A stretch of DNA of 64,000 nucleotides from Prorocentrum cordatum (Eukaryota > Sar > Dinophyceae > Prorocentrales > Prorocentraceae). The stretch's first letter is position 1. Every line of letters starts with the position of its first letter. This document shows positions 10,699 through 21,660 of the stretch, piece by piece. Location: contig CAUYUJ010018706.1 in NCBI GenBank assembly GCA_963575745.1, positions 37,501-101,500 on the forward strand, written 5' to 3'. The notes beneath the pieces are model-generated. The model did not search any database. It was not told the DNA's origin and saw only the letters and a program-made list of their open reading frames with translations. The position numbers were made by a program, and so were the translations under genes.

Positions 10699-11259
10699 GT
10701 GCACTTCGGTGACCTCGTCCGAAACATGGGCAGCGATGGAATCACGCGCGCCGCGACTGCCCTTGCGGTGCACGGCTTAACCGTCTTATCGCCGGGTTTC
10801 GTTGAAATCTTTGGAGTCAAGGCCGATGGCGTCATGCTTCTGGAGCGCGCAACGCTGTTGAGGCATTGGAATCAGTTTCTCAAACCAGATGCCTCACGCG
10901 ACGCAGTCGGTGATGAGGAAAATGCGAACGCGATAGTTTCCATTGATCGAGACGATCGCGCTCGCGGGCCAATCCCACTGCTTTATCGCGCATGTCAAGG
11001 ACGCTCTTGCTTTGCCCATCGCGTAGAGCCTGTCTGGTCCACCACGAGGGGGTCATCACATGAAGGATTTGCAACATCGCAGTCATCGTCACCATCATCG
11101 TCACCATCACCACCTATCATCATCACCGTCATCACATCACCAGCAGCGAACAGCATCGTCATCATCATCATCATCAGCGGTTTCGGCGCTCGGGCGCGAC
11201 CAGTTCGCCTTTCGCGCCCCCCCCCCCCCCCCTACCCTCGCAGCAAGCAGCCGCCATGA
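10699..11259 (+). CDS. Hypothetical ORF running into a CAT microsatellite
   Basis: The first true ATG is at 10726 (MGSDGITRAATALAVHGLTV). About 110 residues of normal composition follow, after which the frame runs through the CATCAC microsatellite at 11040-11190 and into a C run. Only the first third looks like protein. No family is recognised. It may be the tail of something upstream or a non-coding leader of the gene at 11256. Confidence 0.25.
   Translation: MHFGDLVRNMGSDGITRAATALAVHGLTVLSPGFVEIFGVKADGVMLLERATLLRHWNQFLKPDASRDAVGDEENANAIVSIDRDDRARGPIPLLYRACQGRSCFAHRVEPVWSTTRGSSHEGFATSQSSSPSSSPSPPIIITVITSPAANSIVIIIIISGFGARARPVRLSRPPPPPYPRSKQPP
11040..11190. repeat. CAT/CAC/CGT trinucleotide microsatellite
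   Basis: Imperfect CATCATCGTCACCATCAC-type repeats end about 70 bp before the ATG of the broken gene at 11256. Similar CAT-rich tracts lie before and after the next gene block (16905-17060 and 20300-20400). Confidence 0.8.
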
Positions 11260-14152
11260 CGGGCAAGAGGTCAGGTGAGGCAGCCCAGGCCCAGCCACCA
11301 GCGAAGAAACCCAACCCACCAGTCGCTGCGCCCGCCGCTGCCTCTGGCGCGCCGCCTCTCGCTCAGGCGCCCGCGGCCCCGTTGTGCATCGCGCAACCCC
11401 TCGAGGCGGAGAGCGCGTCGAGGCAGCAGGGTCAGCTCACGGAGTGGGCGCGCCAAGTGAAGAAATGCGTCGACCATGCTTTGCGCGGTTCCCTGCGGGA
11501 GCGCAGGCGCGAGTTGTCTTTCGCGTTGCCGCAGAAGTGTTTTATGATTCCGCCGTTGGCCATCGCTCAAGCTGCCTCTGGCGCAAACCTCACTGCGTTT
11601 CGCGAGGCGATGGACTACGCCAACCCGGTTGCGAGCTTCCCCCGGACCGAGCAGTGCGAGGCAGCGGGGCGGTGTGGATGTTGGATCCGACTTGCTCGGA
11701 CATCGACGACGTCTGCGTGCGCCAGCCGGAGGGTGCCATGGGCATGTGGTCGGAGGAGACGCACCGCATCTCCTCCAGTCGCGCGCCCTCGCGGCGCCTC
11801 TCCTTCGACGTGCCTCTCCCAGTCAGGGTGGTTGACGCCGAGGTCGCCCAGCGCGTTCAGCCTGGCGCGCCTGGAGTTTGCGTGGCCGAGCCTCTGACCA
11901 TGCTCGCGGGGCGCGCGGCGGTGATCACGCGGTGCTCTGCTATGAGCGAGGCGCTCCAGCAGTCCAACGATGACCGCGCGTAGCATCTGTTCAACGCCGC
12001 TTTGTCCGTGCCCATCGGGATGCGCGCGCTGCCCGACGGCGACGCGAGCCGCATGGCCGTCTTGATCTTTTCAGAAACGGCGTTCGCTAAGCGCGCTGCC
12101 TCCGGCGCTGATTCCTTCTGGAGGTTCGCAGAAAAGGCGCGCCGCTTGACCGGCGCGGCGAATTCGTTCGCCAAGCTCGAACCGCAGGCGAAGCTGGAGG
12201 CCGCGATCAAGACCTACGGCCTCGCCTTCAAAGGCAAAGCGCTCACCGCTGCAAGCGCGACGGCGCTGAAAGGTCTGCAGCCTTTCGCCCTCGACGACGC
12301 CCGCGGATCGGCGTTCGCGCTGGCCGAAGTGCACTGCCCAGAGCTTCGGGGGCCCGCGCTTCTCATGGGGATCGGGCGCGCCCGCTCCACGAGGGCGTCT
12401 CTGACGCCCAGGCAAAGGGGCACTTCGTCTTCATCGTGGACAGCCTGCGCATGGCCCGCCTGACGGGCGAGATTCCGAAGGGCGAGAAACTCTCCGCGAG
12501 CCGAGTCGTCGGGCGCGGGAGGGGGGCGCCAGCGATGACCCACGCGTTCTTCAGGAAAAAAGAGCTTGTCGAGTGCATCTTCCACGCGGCGTTTCTCATT
12601 GACGAGGCTATGCACAGAGACATGGCCATATTTGAGACGCCTTTCAACATCGCGCAGAAGTTCGCTACCTCTGGTGCGAATGGGCTCGCGGCTTCGCACC
12701 GGATGTCCGAGTCGGGCGGCCCCGACGGGATGGGCGCGCTGTTTTCGCTCAAAGTGGCTGAGCATCGGGGCGGGGTGGACCCCAAGGCGAAGGCGATGAT
12801 CGACGTCGCGTGGCCTGTGTGGGCCGGCGCTTTCGATGACGAGGTTGCCGAACTCACCTTGCAGGAGATCCACGGCGGCTCTGCAGGGTTCCTCTGGCAC
12901 ACGTACCTCAACGAGACCAGCCAGCAGGTGGGCGCCAATTACCGCGCCTTCGTGGCCGCGCGCGCCGGTGGGCCGACCCCAGCCGCCCCCAACCTTGACC
13001 AACATCTCGGTATGTTGGGGGTCTCCGAGCTCGGGGGCGAGCAAAAGGAAGAGTTTCATAAGCTCCAGGGGCAGCTCAAGCAGCTCCGCGGGAAAACCGT
13101 CAAGTTCGCCACCTTGCCTGTTGTCGGCGCTGCCTCTGGCGCGGAGTTTGCCGCGGCGCAGATGCAGCGCGCGCGGGAGAAACTCCGCCCTGGGCACCGC
13201 TTCGGGGGGGGGAAATCCGCGCGCTCGTCGCCTCGGCGGAGCCGCCCCCGCCCGGCGCGGCGAAGCGAGGCGGCGAGGCGAGGCTGAGCGAGCCGATGCT
13301 CTCCGACGAAGCCAAGTTCAAGCGCGTCCTTGAGATCTTCGCTGCGACAAAAGGGGGGAAGGTCGACGCCCTCATCCTCTTCGACGGCAGGGGCAGGGCG
13401 AACCGCCGTGTCATTGGGTCCTTGGAGGATGAGTTGGCGACGGGAGGCCCCCGCGCGCTCGTTGAGCGTTGGCGCGCGCGCGGCCGACCGAGACGGATGG
13501 CCCGCGGGCCGCGGCCAGGGCGTCGAGCTACACCATCAACAACAAGGAGATGGCGCATTTCTCGCTGCCACTGAAGGGCTCGCGGAAAGTGGCGCACCGT
13601 TCGGTTTTCAGTTCGCGCGGCGAGACCTCGAGCGCAGCCGCGGCGTGCACTGGCATCTCCGCGCGGCGCTTCTCGGAGCTCCCCCGCATGTGCCACGACG
13701 CCAAGGCGAGCGCCCTTGGGGCTGCATCTTGCGCCGCGCATGATAGCAAGCACGTGCGCCTGCAGGGTGGCGCCGACGAGAAGGGCCACTCGTTCTCGCA
13801 CAACGAGGTGAAGCCTATCTCCTTCTGGCAGACGATCATGGAGCACCGCGAAGTGACCCGCGTCGTGGAGTTCACTCCAGGCTCTGGCGCCTCGGCTGCC
13901 GCTGCCTCTGTCGCGGTGGAGTGCGAGGGCATCGCTGGCAACGCAGCGCGCGGGGACTGGCTCAACTCCATCGTGGACAGGCGCGCCATGCACAGGGCGG
14001 GCCACGAGGACGGGCGCGCGGAGCAATTGGGCGGCGACGCGGACATCGTCGAGAAAGCCGGCAAGTTCTTCGGCGGCGCCACGATGGAGGCGCGCCGGTC
14101 GTTGATGCCAGCCGCCGAGGGCGGCGACGACGCGGGGGGGGGGCGAGGCTGA
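11256..14152 (+). pseudogene. Large dinoflagellate family protein with FDGRxR and TPGSG motifs, frameshifted
   Basis: A good ATG context (gccATGa) opens MTGKRSGEAAQAQPPAKKPN, a basic and proline-rich start. The protein sense then continues for about 960 residues through four frame changes, near 11665, 12370, 13208 and 13475, plus one in-frame TAG at 11981. The third change sits in a run of nine G. In the last third I read VDALILFDGRGRANRRVI, then NNKEMAHFSLPLKGSR, then RVVEFTPGSGASAAAAS and DWLNSIVDRRA. I recognise that order from a protein family repeated throughout dinoflagellate genomes. The EFTPGSG loop resembles motif I of SAM-dependent methyltransferases, which is inference only. The middle (12436-13200) is clean sequence with even coding character. 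It is either a pseudogene or a gene with assembly indels. Confidence 0.65.
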
Positions 14153-14680
14153 GGGGAGCTCGGACACGAACTAGACGGTTGCCTGAGACACTGCCTCAGG
14201 CGAGCCACGACGCTGTCTCTGGCGCGCCGCGTGCTGCATGTGAGAGCATTCGAGTTGAGCGGGGGAGCGCTCGAGTGCGAGAGGCGGCCGCTGGCGCCGG
14301 CTCTGGCGCGTTAGTTCTCGCGCAGTTTTTTTTGAGCAATGCGCAGCTGCGCGCGTGGTTTGGCGCTCCGTGGCGCGCGCCGCTGCGTGCGGCGCGCATT
14401 CGCGGAGGGCCTGGTTCGCTCGCTCAGCGGGCGACGCGTCTGCCGACGATGATTTTTCTGGCCGCGCTTGACATGCGTTTGCGGAAACGCTCCGCTTGCA
14501 ATCGTCATTGTCATCGTCGCCGCCAGCGGTCGCGGTTGCCGTCGTCGCCGCTGCCGCCGCCGTTGCCAGCGTCAGGTCGCGGTCGCGATCCCCGTCGTTG
14601 CCATCGCCATCAGCACCGCCATCGCCGTCGCAGTTATCTCACTCAGCAGGGCCACCCAACAAATAAACCAGAAACAAGGC
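14153..14680. other. 3' flank of the broken gene, no gene seen
   Basis: This is GC-rich sequence with CTGGCGCG-type words, then a GTC/GCC/CAT-rich imperfect microsatellite at about 14500-14640. The ORFs here switch frame and have extreme composition. The CAT-rich tract mirrors the one upstream of 11256. Confidence 0.5.
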
Positions 14681-16590
14681 AAACATTGAACATGACAACC
14701 AATGTCTAAACGAGAACACGGGGCCGCCCCAAAAATAAACAGGACGACGCGAAAAGTAGACAGTACCACCCCAGAAAGTAAACGGGACCAGAGAGAAACT
14801 AAACATGACCACCCCGAGCAGTAAACAGGACCACGAGAAAACTAAGCGGGGCCCCAGAGAAGCTGAACATGACCACGAGAGAACTCGACAGGACCACGCG
14901 CAAACTAAACAGGACCTCCGAGAAACTCAACAACACCACCTCATACAATAACCATGAACACGCAGAGAGTAAACAGGACCATGCAACAAGGAAGCAGGAC
15001 CACAGAGAAACTAAACAGGACCACCCCAAAAAGTAAACAGGACCATGAAACACTACGCAAAACCACAAAGACACAAAACGCGACCACCCCAAAACCTAAA
15101 CAGGACCACGCAAACATTAAACGGGGCCACAGAGAACACAGGGAAGCTAAACAGGACCACCCCAAAAAGTATGCAGAACCGCGCAAATCTAGACAGGACC
15201 ATGAAGAAACTAAACAAGACCACCCCAAAAAGTAAAAAGGATCACACAGAAAACAAAAAAAACGACGACTAGGACCAGGAACAAACTAAACAGGACCACG
15301 CAGAAATTAAAGTGGACCAACCCAAGAAGTCAACAGGGCACACAGAAAACTAAACATAACCACGTAGAATTTAATCGGGACCACCGCACATTGTAGACAG
15401 GACCATGCATAAGAAGTAAACAGGACCAGGAGAAAACTAAACAGAATCACTGAGAAATCAAACAGGACTACCCGGAAAAAAGTAAACAGGACCACGCCAA
15501 TAATTAAACGGGAACACAAGAGGCTGAACAGGACCAACCCAAAAAGTAAACAGGACCACGAGCAAATTAAATAGGACCTCGGAGAGACTAAACCGGACCA
15601 CGCACGCAAACAGGGCCACCGAAAAAGAAACCCGGAGAAACTAGACAGGACCACCCCAAAAAGTAAACAAGACCACGCAGAAAGCAAACAGGACCAGGAG
15701 AAAATTAAACATGACCAAAGAGACACTAAACAGGACCACCCCAAAAAGTAAACAGGACCACGCCAAAACGTTGACAGGGCCAGCGAGAAACTGAACGGGA
15801 CCAGCCAAAAAAATGAACAGGACCACGAGAGAATTAAACAGGACCGCGGAGAAGGTAAGCAGGACCACCGCAGAGAAACTGACAGGACCGCGCAAAACTA
15901 CACAGGGCCACGGAGAAACTGAGCCGGACCACAGAGAAACAAATCAGAAACACGCGAAAAAGTACACAAGACCACGCCAAAAAGTAAACGGGACCACGAG
16001 AAACTGAACAGAAGCACAAATAAACTAAACAGGACCCCCCCAAGAAGCAAACATAACCGCGCAAAAACTTAACGGGGCCACAGAGAAACTAAACAGGACC
16101 ACCCAATCAGGAAACAGGACCACGAAAAAAAAATTAAACCGGACTACAGAGAAAAGTAAACCGGGCCGCAGAGAAACTGAGCAGGGCCACAAGAATAAGT
16201 AGACAGAACCACGCAGAAAAGCGAACAGGAGCACAGAGAAGCTGAACAGGACCACCCCACAAAGTAAACAGTTCCACGCAAAGAGTAGACAGGCCCACGC
16301 CAAAAAACTAAACAAGACCTCGGAGAAACTACACAAGATTACCTCAAACAATAAACATGACCACGCAGCAAGTAAACAGGGCCATACTCAAAGTAAACAG
16401 GACCACAGAGAAACTAGACAGGACCACGCAAAAACTAAACAGCGCCTCGGAGAAACTGAACAAGACCACAGAGAAACTAAACAGGACCACCCCAAAAACC
16501 AAACATCACCACGCAAAAAATTAAACAGGACCGCGGAGAAAAGTGAGCAGAACCACCCCAAAAAGTTAACAGGACCACGCCGCAAGTAAG
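14680..16590. repeat. Minisatellite, about 21-bp unit, roughly 90 copies
   Basis: The consensus core is AAACTAAACAGGACCAC with a variable 3-5 base linker (CGCAG, AGAG or CCCAA). Most units are 20-22 bp, and the linker types alternate without a fixed order. The plus strand is rich in A, C and G and poor in T. Because 21 is a multiple of three, minus-strand frames stay open and give repeats of hydrophobic and aromatic residues such as VLFSF. I treat these as by-products of the repeat. Confidence 0.9.
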
Positions 16591-16904
16591 AAATACGATC
16601 GAACAGCTTCAAAAAACAACGCGACTGCGTAGCCCACCGGTGATGTTTTCACGTTTTGAAGAGGTCCTGCTTCCTTTCGGGATGATCCCGCGCTCAGTCT
16701 GGCTCAGGATCTCCTGACCAAAAACAAACATATCGTCGCAGAAAGCTAGAAGGACCACCCCACCTGCGTGCATTGTGGCCAGTCTTTTTTTCTCGGTGTT
16801 TCTGATGTTCTGTTATTATTCCCTCTTCTTCTTCGTTCTTGCTTTTTCTCCCCACCGTGCGCGGCGGTCAATGCTACATTTGACGTAATTATTCGGGCGC
16901 GATG

Positions 16905-17060
16905 GAGGAGGCAATCATCATCGCCATCATTGAAGGGCGCCATCCACATCATCTCCTTCAGCGCGCCATCAGCATTACCACCGTCAGTTGTGACGCCAGC
17001 GCGTTCGCCATCATGCTCAGCATCATTACCGTCATCACCACCATCCATCATCATCTAGCT
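16905..17060. repeat. CAT/CAC-rich microsatellite
   Basis: Imperfect ATCATCGCCATCATT and CATCACCACCATCCATC tracts end about 10 bp before the spliced-leader-like sequence at 17069. Composition matches the tract before the gene at 11256. Confidence 0.75.
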
Positions 17061-17068
17061 CGCTGTTG

Positions 17069-17091
17069 CCACGCAGCCGTTTTGGCGCAAG
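17069..17091 (+). other. Candidate relict dinoflagellate spliced leader
   Basis: The last 20 bases read CGCAGCCGTTTTGGCGCAAG. The 3' part of the dinoflagellate spliced leader, as I know it, is CGTAGCCATTTTGGCTCAAG, so 17 of 20 positions agree without a gap. An ATG follows four bases later (17095). Relict leaders mark genes that passed through a trans-spliced mRNA and were copied back into DNA. Here the relict lies on the same strand and 0.76 kb upstream of the hAT-like block at 17851. Confidence 0.5.
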
Positions 17092-17850
17092 CCGAATGCC
17101 AAGCATCTGGGGTGCACTGCGATCGGGGGCGCTGTGCTCGGGGCGATGCGGGTGCAATTTGTTTTCCGATTTGGGGGTCGTCTCAAGAAGAAACCAGCAA
17201 CGACTGCGGGGCAATCGCGGCCGTCGCGGAGACGCGGCGGACTAACCCGCAGCGGAGTGTCTTGTGCCGAGAAGAAACATTTACCTTTGGCGAGGCTGAA
17301 AGCTCTGCCTCTGGCGACACGGGGAAAGCACAGGGCGGCTCAGCCCCGGCAGGGCGCCGCGCGGACTGCGACCGAGGTGATCGCCCCAGCGGGCGCGGCG
17401 GGAGGGGGCCGGAAGAGGGGTCCATCTGGCAGATCTTTGACGAAGCTTTGGTCTTAGTTTATTGTCGGCCCGCGCGCGTTCTCAGGGGCCGATCCCGATG
17501 CGCAGCATGTCGCCTAGCATGCTCATTGCAAGGCGTTCTGTAGAAGATGCGATTTCCACAAACGTCGCAATGCGTACCAGGCGCTATTCCTCCTGCCGAA
17601 TGGTTCGTCGCGGCTGGCAGCAGGTGCGCATCGCGGCCCGCGGGGAATGGCTTGCCGAGTGCGCGCAGAGGCCGCGGCCTCAGGACGGAAGTGCCCCGCA
17701 GGGAATTTCTCCACAAGGTCAGGCCCGCGTCGGGCTTCCACGGCGCATTCCAAGTAGAACAGCATCAGGGGTCAGCAGCGCACCGACACGTAGCGGGATT
17801 GAAGCGCACCAAGATTTGTCGCGAAGAATTCTCGCCTCCGCCATTGCCTC

Positions 17851-20279
17851 TTGCGTGCGATGCTGCTTCCTTGTGCTGCGCTTCCGCGGGGAAACGCGCC
17901 GTCGGCCGCGGAATGGAGGGGTGCGTTGGCGCTGCTCTCTGAGACGTCTTCTCTTCGCAAGTGCGCTCGCGCGCGGCGGGGGCAGCCCTTCGCGGCCTAC
18001 CCGCAGGAGGAGAGAACGAGGAAACGCAGGCGCAAGCAGCTCTGAGTGATGGCCGAGGTTCTGCGCGTGGAAACCCGCGATGCGCTGCGACGCGCCGCGT
18101 CGATATCTTCATCCCTGGACGAGTCGAAATACCGGAAGTTTGTTAGATATCGCGCTGATGCGCCTGCGGGAAGCGCGGCGTCGCTCGGAACGTCGGCTTC
18201 GGGCAATTGCCGCGCGGGCGTGCTCGGCACCCTCCATTGCAAGAAGAGCCGCGCAGCCGAGTTGGAGGAGGACCACGCCGCGACGGCCGCGAGGCAGCTC
18301 GGCAGTTTCTTGACGAAGTTCTGCACGCCAATGGGGCGGGGCAGAAGAAAAGCAGTGCCTCTGGCGTGCGATGAATCGCCGAAGTCGCATGCTATGAGCA
18401 CCGTCACCCGTTTGTCAGCAGATGGTGCTGCGAAGGAGCGGCGAGCACTGTTCCTGGTTGCTGTCGAACTCCCCCCTAATATTTTGATGGTGGCGCGCGA
18501 TCCGGCGCACGCCGTGCGCATCGCGAGCCAGTCTTTGCCTTGCGACGACGTGTTCGGTGAGGTGGGGCACGAGCTTTTCGACGGCAGACACGCTCTGGCG
18601 CCAGACATGCACAGCGACAAGTGGCACAACCTGCTCGCGGCCATTCAAGAGGACAACGTCCTGCCTCTGGCGGGGCCAGACGTCGGCCGCAAGCTTCTGG
18701 AAACAGTCGCGCGAAATTGATGGTTCGCCAAGCAGCGGTTCGATTCCACGGCGGGGCCAGCGGGGAAAATTGCGCATATGTCGCTGCCAGTTGCGACTTT
18801 GCTGGCCTATATGTCGCAGGACAGACGCCGCGACAAGGCCTTGCAGGGGCGAGCCCTGGCTTCATTGAGAAAGCTCGACACTACATGTTGCATGGCCGTT
18901 GGCGCGTCGGCGGATTGGGGCATGATTTGCCATTGGTTCTTGCGCTTGTTCGACGTTGCCAACCGCGACGCTGCTTCAACGCGATCGCAGATCGATAGCA
19001 TGGTGGAGACGTTGGACGCTGTCTCCTTGGAAGGGCGCGCGTTCCAGAAGATGTGCCTCTGGCGCCGCCCAGGCCGCGGCCTCGCTGGCGGCCGCGCGGG
19101 GCGAACCGTTGCCGCGCGCGAGTGCGCAGGGGGGGGGCGGCTGGCTTCATTGCGACCACCGCGATGTCAAATCTTCGGCGCGAGCATGTTTTCCTGGCTG
19201 GGGGGTGGGGTGGGGGGGGGGGGGGGGGGGGCGCGCTGCACTGGGAAGAGCCTCGGGATGCGCGCGGGGAAGAATTACTCGAGAGGGTGCAGAACGTGAC
19301 GTGTCTGACGTCAGAGAGACTGCTAGCTGATTTTCCTCTGAGCGATCTCCGTTCGGCATTGGCGATGTTCGATCGGCGCCTCGTTCGGGAGGGCTCGGGG
19401 ATCTGGCCTGTTTCAACGCGCGTCGGTTCGCGCTCCGAGGCGCGAGGGCCGCCTCGCCAAGAGGTCCTCTGCGCCGCGCCATTATCTTGGCGTTCTCGCC
19501 GCTGCTCGCTGGGCTGCGCAGCGCAGGCGCGCTCGCTGCCAGTGCAGCGCTGCATCCTGGCGCAGGCGCGGTTCGCAGCGCTCGGTGGAATGATGCGATG
19601 CAGAAGTTTCACCGACGACCTCTGCGCAACGCCCCCGGCGCGGGCCGCGCCAGGCGGCGTTTTCCTGAAACCCCCGGGCGTTGACCTCGGCGCTTGTCGG
19701 GGCGCTCGCGCAGCGCCAGCGGGGCCATCTCCGCGCGGCAAGGTGGCGGCGCTCGCTGCCTCTGGCGTGATCGGGGATGCGCGAGCGAAGAGGCCCAGAG
19801 AAGTGACGGGGCCACGCAGACGCGCGGAGGCAAATCTGGTTGTCGCCCGAGATCTTTCAATTCTCCACGACGCGGCGTCGCTCGCCGTTGACGTGGATAT
19901 GGCAGCGTCGTTCCTCTACGTCGCGGCGCTCGGCCTGGACGTCGTCAGCAGAGCCCAACCCGCTGCTGCCAGTTACGTCCCAGGTCGTCTATTGCCGAGT
20001 CAGCATCTCAGGCACTCGCGGGCATGCGAACAAAGGGTCGCTCTCTGCGCTGGGGAGAGGCTCGACGTGGAGTTTCCCTCTGCGCGCGCCGCCCTGCAGC
20101 GCATCGCTCGTGCGCCTGGGAGCAAGGTCGTCGCGGGCGCCGTCGGCGCGCCTGCCGCTGGCGGCGTTTCCTTGCTCGCGATCCGGGACGCGGTGGACTG
20201 GGCTGTCTCAGCCCGGAGGGTCCTCAATGAAATGGGGCCGATGGTTCTCAGCGCCGACGGGTCGCGCCTGCGGACCTGA
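17851..20279 (+). pseudogene. Dinoflagellate repeated protein with hAT-transposase-like core, broken
   Basis: One frame is open from 17851 to a TGA at 18043, on to a TGA at 18718, and then to about 19055. The sense moves to a second frame, and after a run of nine G near 19130 to a third that stays open to a TGA at 20277-20279. Motifs in order are KFVRYRADAPAGSAAS, LACDESPKSH, RLSADGAAKERRALFL, MVARDPAHAVRIA, LFDGRHALAPDM, FAKQRFDSTA, GASADWGMIC and SDLRSALAMFDRRL. I know this order from a family repeated in dinoflagellate genomes. SADGA followed by RDPAHA resembles the sDNAsn and CxAH blocks of hAT transposases, whose RNase H-like fold uses the first Asp (here near 18421). That similarity is inference. 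The reading from about 17100 to 17850 is split over frames and not recognised. The last 290 residues are unassigned. Confidence 0.6.
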
Positions 20280-20751
20280 GAGAAGAGCTCCATTCTCACC
20301 GTCGCCACTGACATCCTCATCGCCATCGCAGGCAATGAGCATCATTTGCACTATGACTGCTTCGTCATCACAATTATTTGAACACCTTCATCATCAACGG
20401 CACATTCGTCCTCTTTGTAATTCACCGTGCCCCTCTCTTTGTTTTACTGATTATCCCTTGTTCTTCCCGCCCCCTAATTACGCCTCGTCCTCCTCTTCCT
20501 CCTCCGTTTCATCTTTCCCCCTTCTTCGTCTTCTCCTTCGGCCCTCTTCTTCTCCTTGCTCCAGGTCCTCCTCCTCGCCCTTGTGCTCCTCGTTATGCGC
20601 CTCCTCTTCGCCCTTCTTCTCCTTTTGTTATCATTCCTCTTCCTCCTCCCTCTTGGGCCCAGGCCCCCCCTTCGCCCTCTCTCCTGTCTCTCCTCCTGCT
20701 GCTGCCCCCCCCCCTCGTCGCGAGCTCACTTTCTGTTCTCTTCGCACAGGG
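20280..20751. other. CAT-rich and pyrimidine-rich spacer, no gene
   Basis: It starts with imperfect CATC repeats (20300-20400). A long CT-rich tract (20440-20720) with CCTCCTCTTC words follows. ORFs here are Ser, Leu and Pro runs caused by composition. Confidence 0.6.
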
Positions 20752-21660
20752 AGTCGGGTTGACGCTTCCCTTCGCGCAGAGAGCCGGGCCGTCGTTTCTT
20801 CTTATGCAAAGAGCCGAGCTGCGGCCTGCAATTGGGCCGAATTGTCGCTCCCCTTTTTGCAGAGAGCCGAGATGTCGCTCCCGTTTTTGCAAAGAGCCAA
20901 GTTGTCGCTCTCCTTTCTGCGAAGAGCCGAGTTGTCGCTTCCATTTGGCCAGCGTTGTCGACAAATTCGACTCTCCAACTTAGGGATTTCGCAAGTTATA
21001 AGGACAGGTCATTCTGCGAAGGCCCCGCTTATCTCCGCCACAACTCTGGCATCTCCAGGGCGTTCACTTCAGCGCAACAACAAGAGGCGGGGATCAGGAG
21101 GAGGAGGGGGATGTTGTTAAGGATGGCTATTGTCAGCATTCGCTGTCTTCATAACATGAGAAATCCTCATGTTGGGAACGTGAGTTGTTGCCGCGTATGG
21201 ATTTCAAACAGTGGCCATCACTCATGCTCCCAACGTGAGGTTTTCTCATGTTACACGGCCAGCGGGTTCTGAGAATCGCTGTCCTTGTAACATAGAGAAC
21301 CCTTAAGATGGACAGCGAGTTGTCGGCTGAACTGTGACGCGCTGTGGATCTTGGGTTTGTGGCGGAGTGAAAGGGGGCCCCTTGCAGAATGAGCTGCCCC
21401 TGCAACTTGTGAAGTTCCTAAGTTGGAGAGGCGAGTTGCCGACAACGCTGGCCAAAGGGAAGCGACAACCCGGCTCTTGGCAAAAATGAGAGCGACTCTT
21501 CGGCTCTTTGTAACAAGGGGAGCGACAACCCGGCTCTTTGAACAAAAGGAGAGCGACAACTCGGCTCTCTGCAACAAGGGAAGCGACAGCTCGGCTCTTT
21601 GCAGGCCACAACTCGGCTCTCTGCGCAAAGGGAAGCGACGGCGCAGCTCGTTGCGGAAAG
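20752..21660. mobile_element. Foldback-type inverted-repeat element
   Basis: The left arm (about 20752-21046) and right arm (about 21345-21660) are reverse complements of each other over roughly 300 bp. For example, TTTGGCCAGCGTTGTCG and CTCTCCAACTTAGG on the left pair with CGACAACGCTGGCC and CCTAAGTTGGAGAG on the right. Each arm ends in tandem units of about 30 bp with the core AGAGCCGAGTTGTCGCT. The loop contains a second, smaller inverted repeat: ACATGAGAAATCCTCATG near 21155 pairs with CACGTTGG/AACATGAGAAAACC read from the other strand near 21225-21257. No transposase ORF is present, so this is a non-autonomous foldback or a palindromic satellite. Target-site duplications were not identifiable. 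A G-rich stretch with runs of about 20 G (21720-21790) follows. Confidence 0.65.

Noticed and set aside
15307-16351. Minus-strand ORFs encoding hydrophobic repeats in the minisatellite
   Set aside because: They are a direct result of the 21-bp period and the T-poor plus strand.
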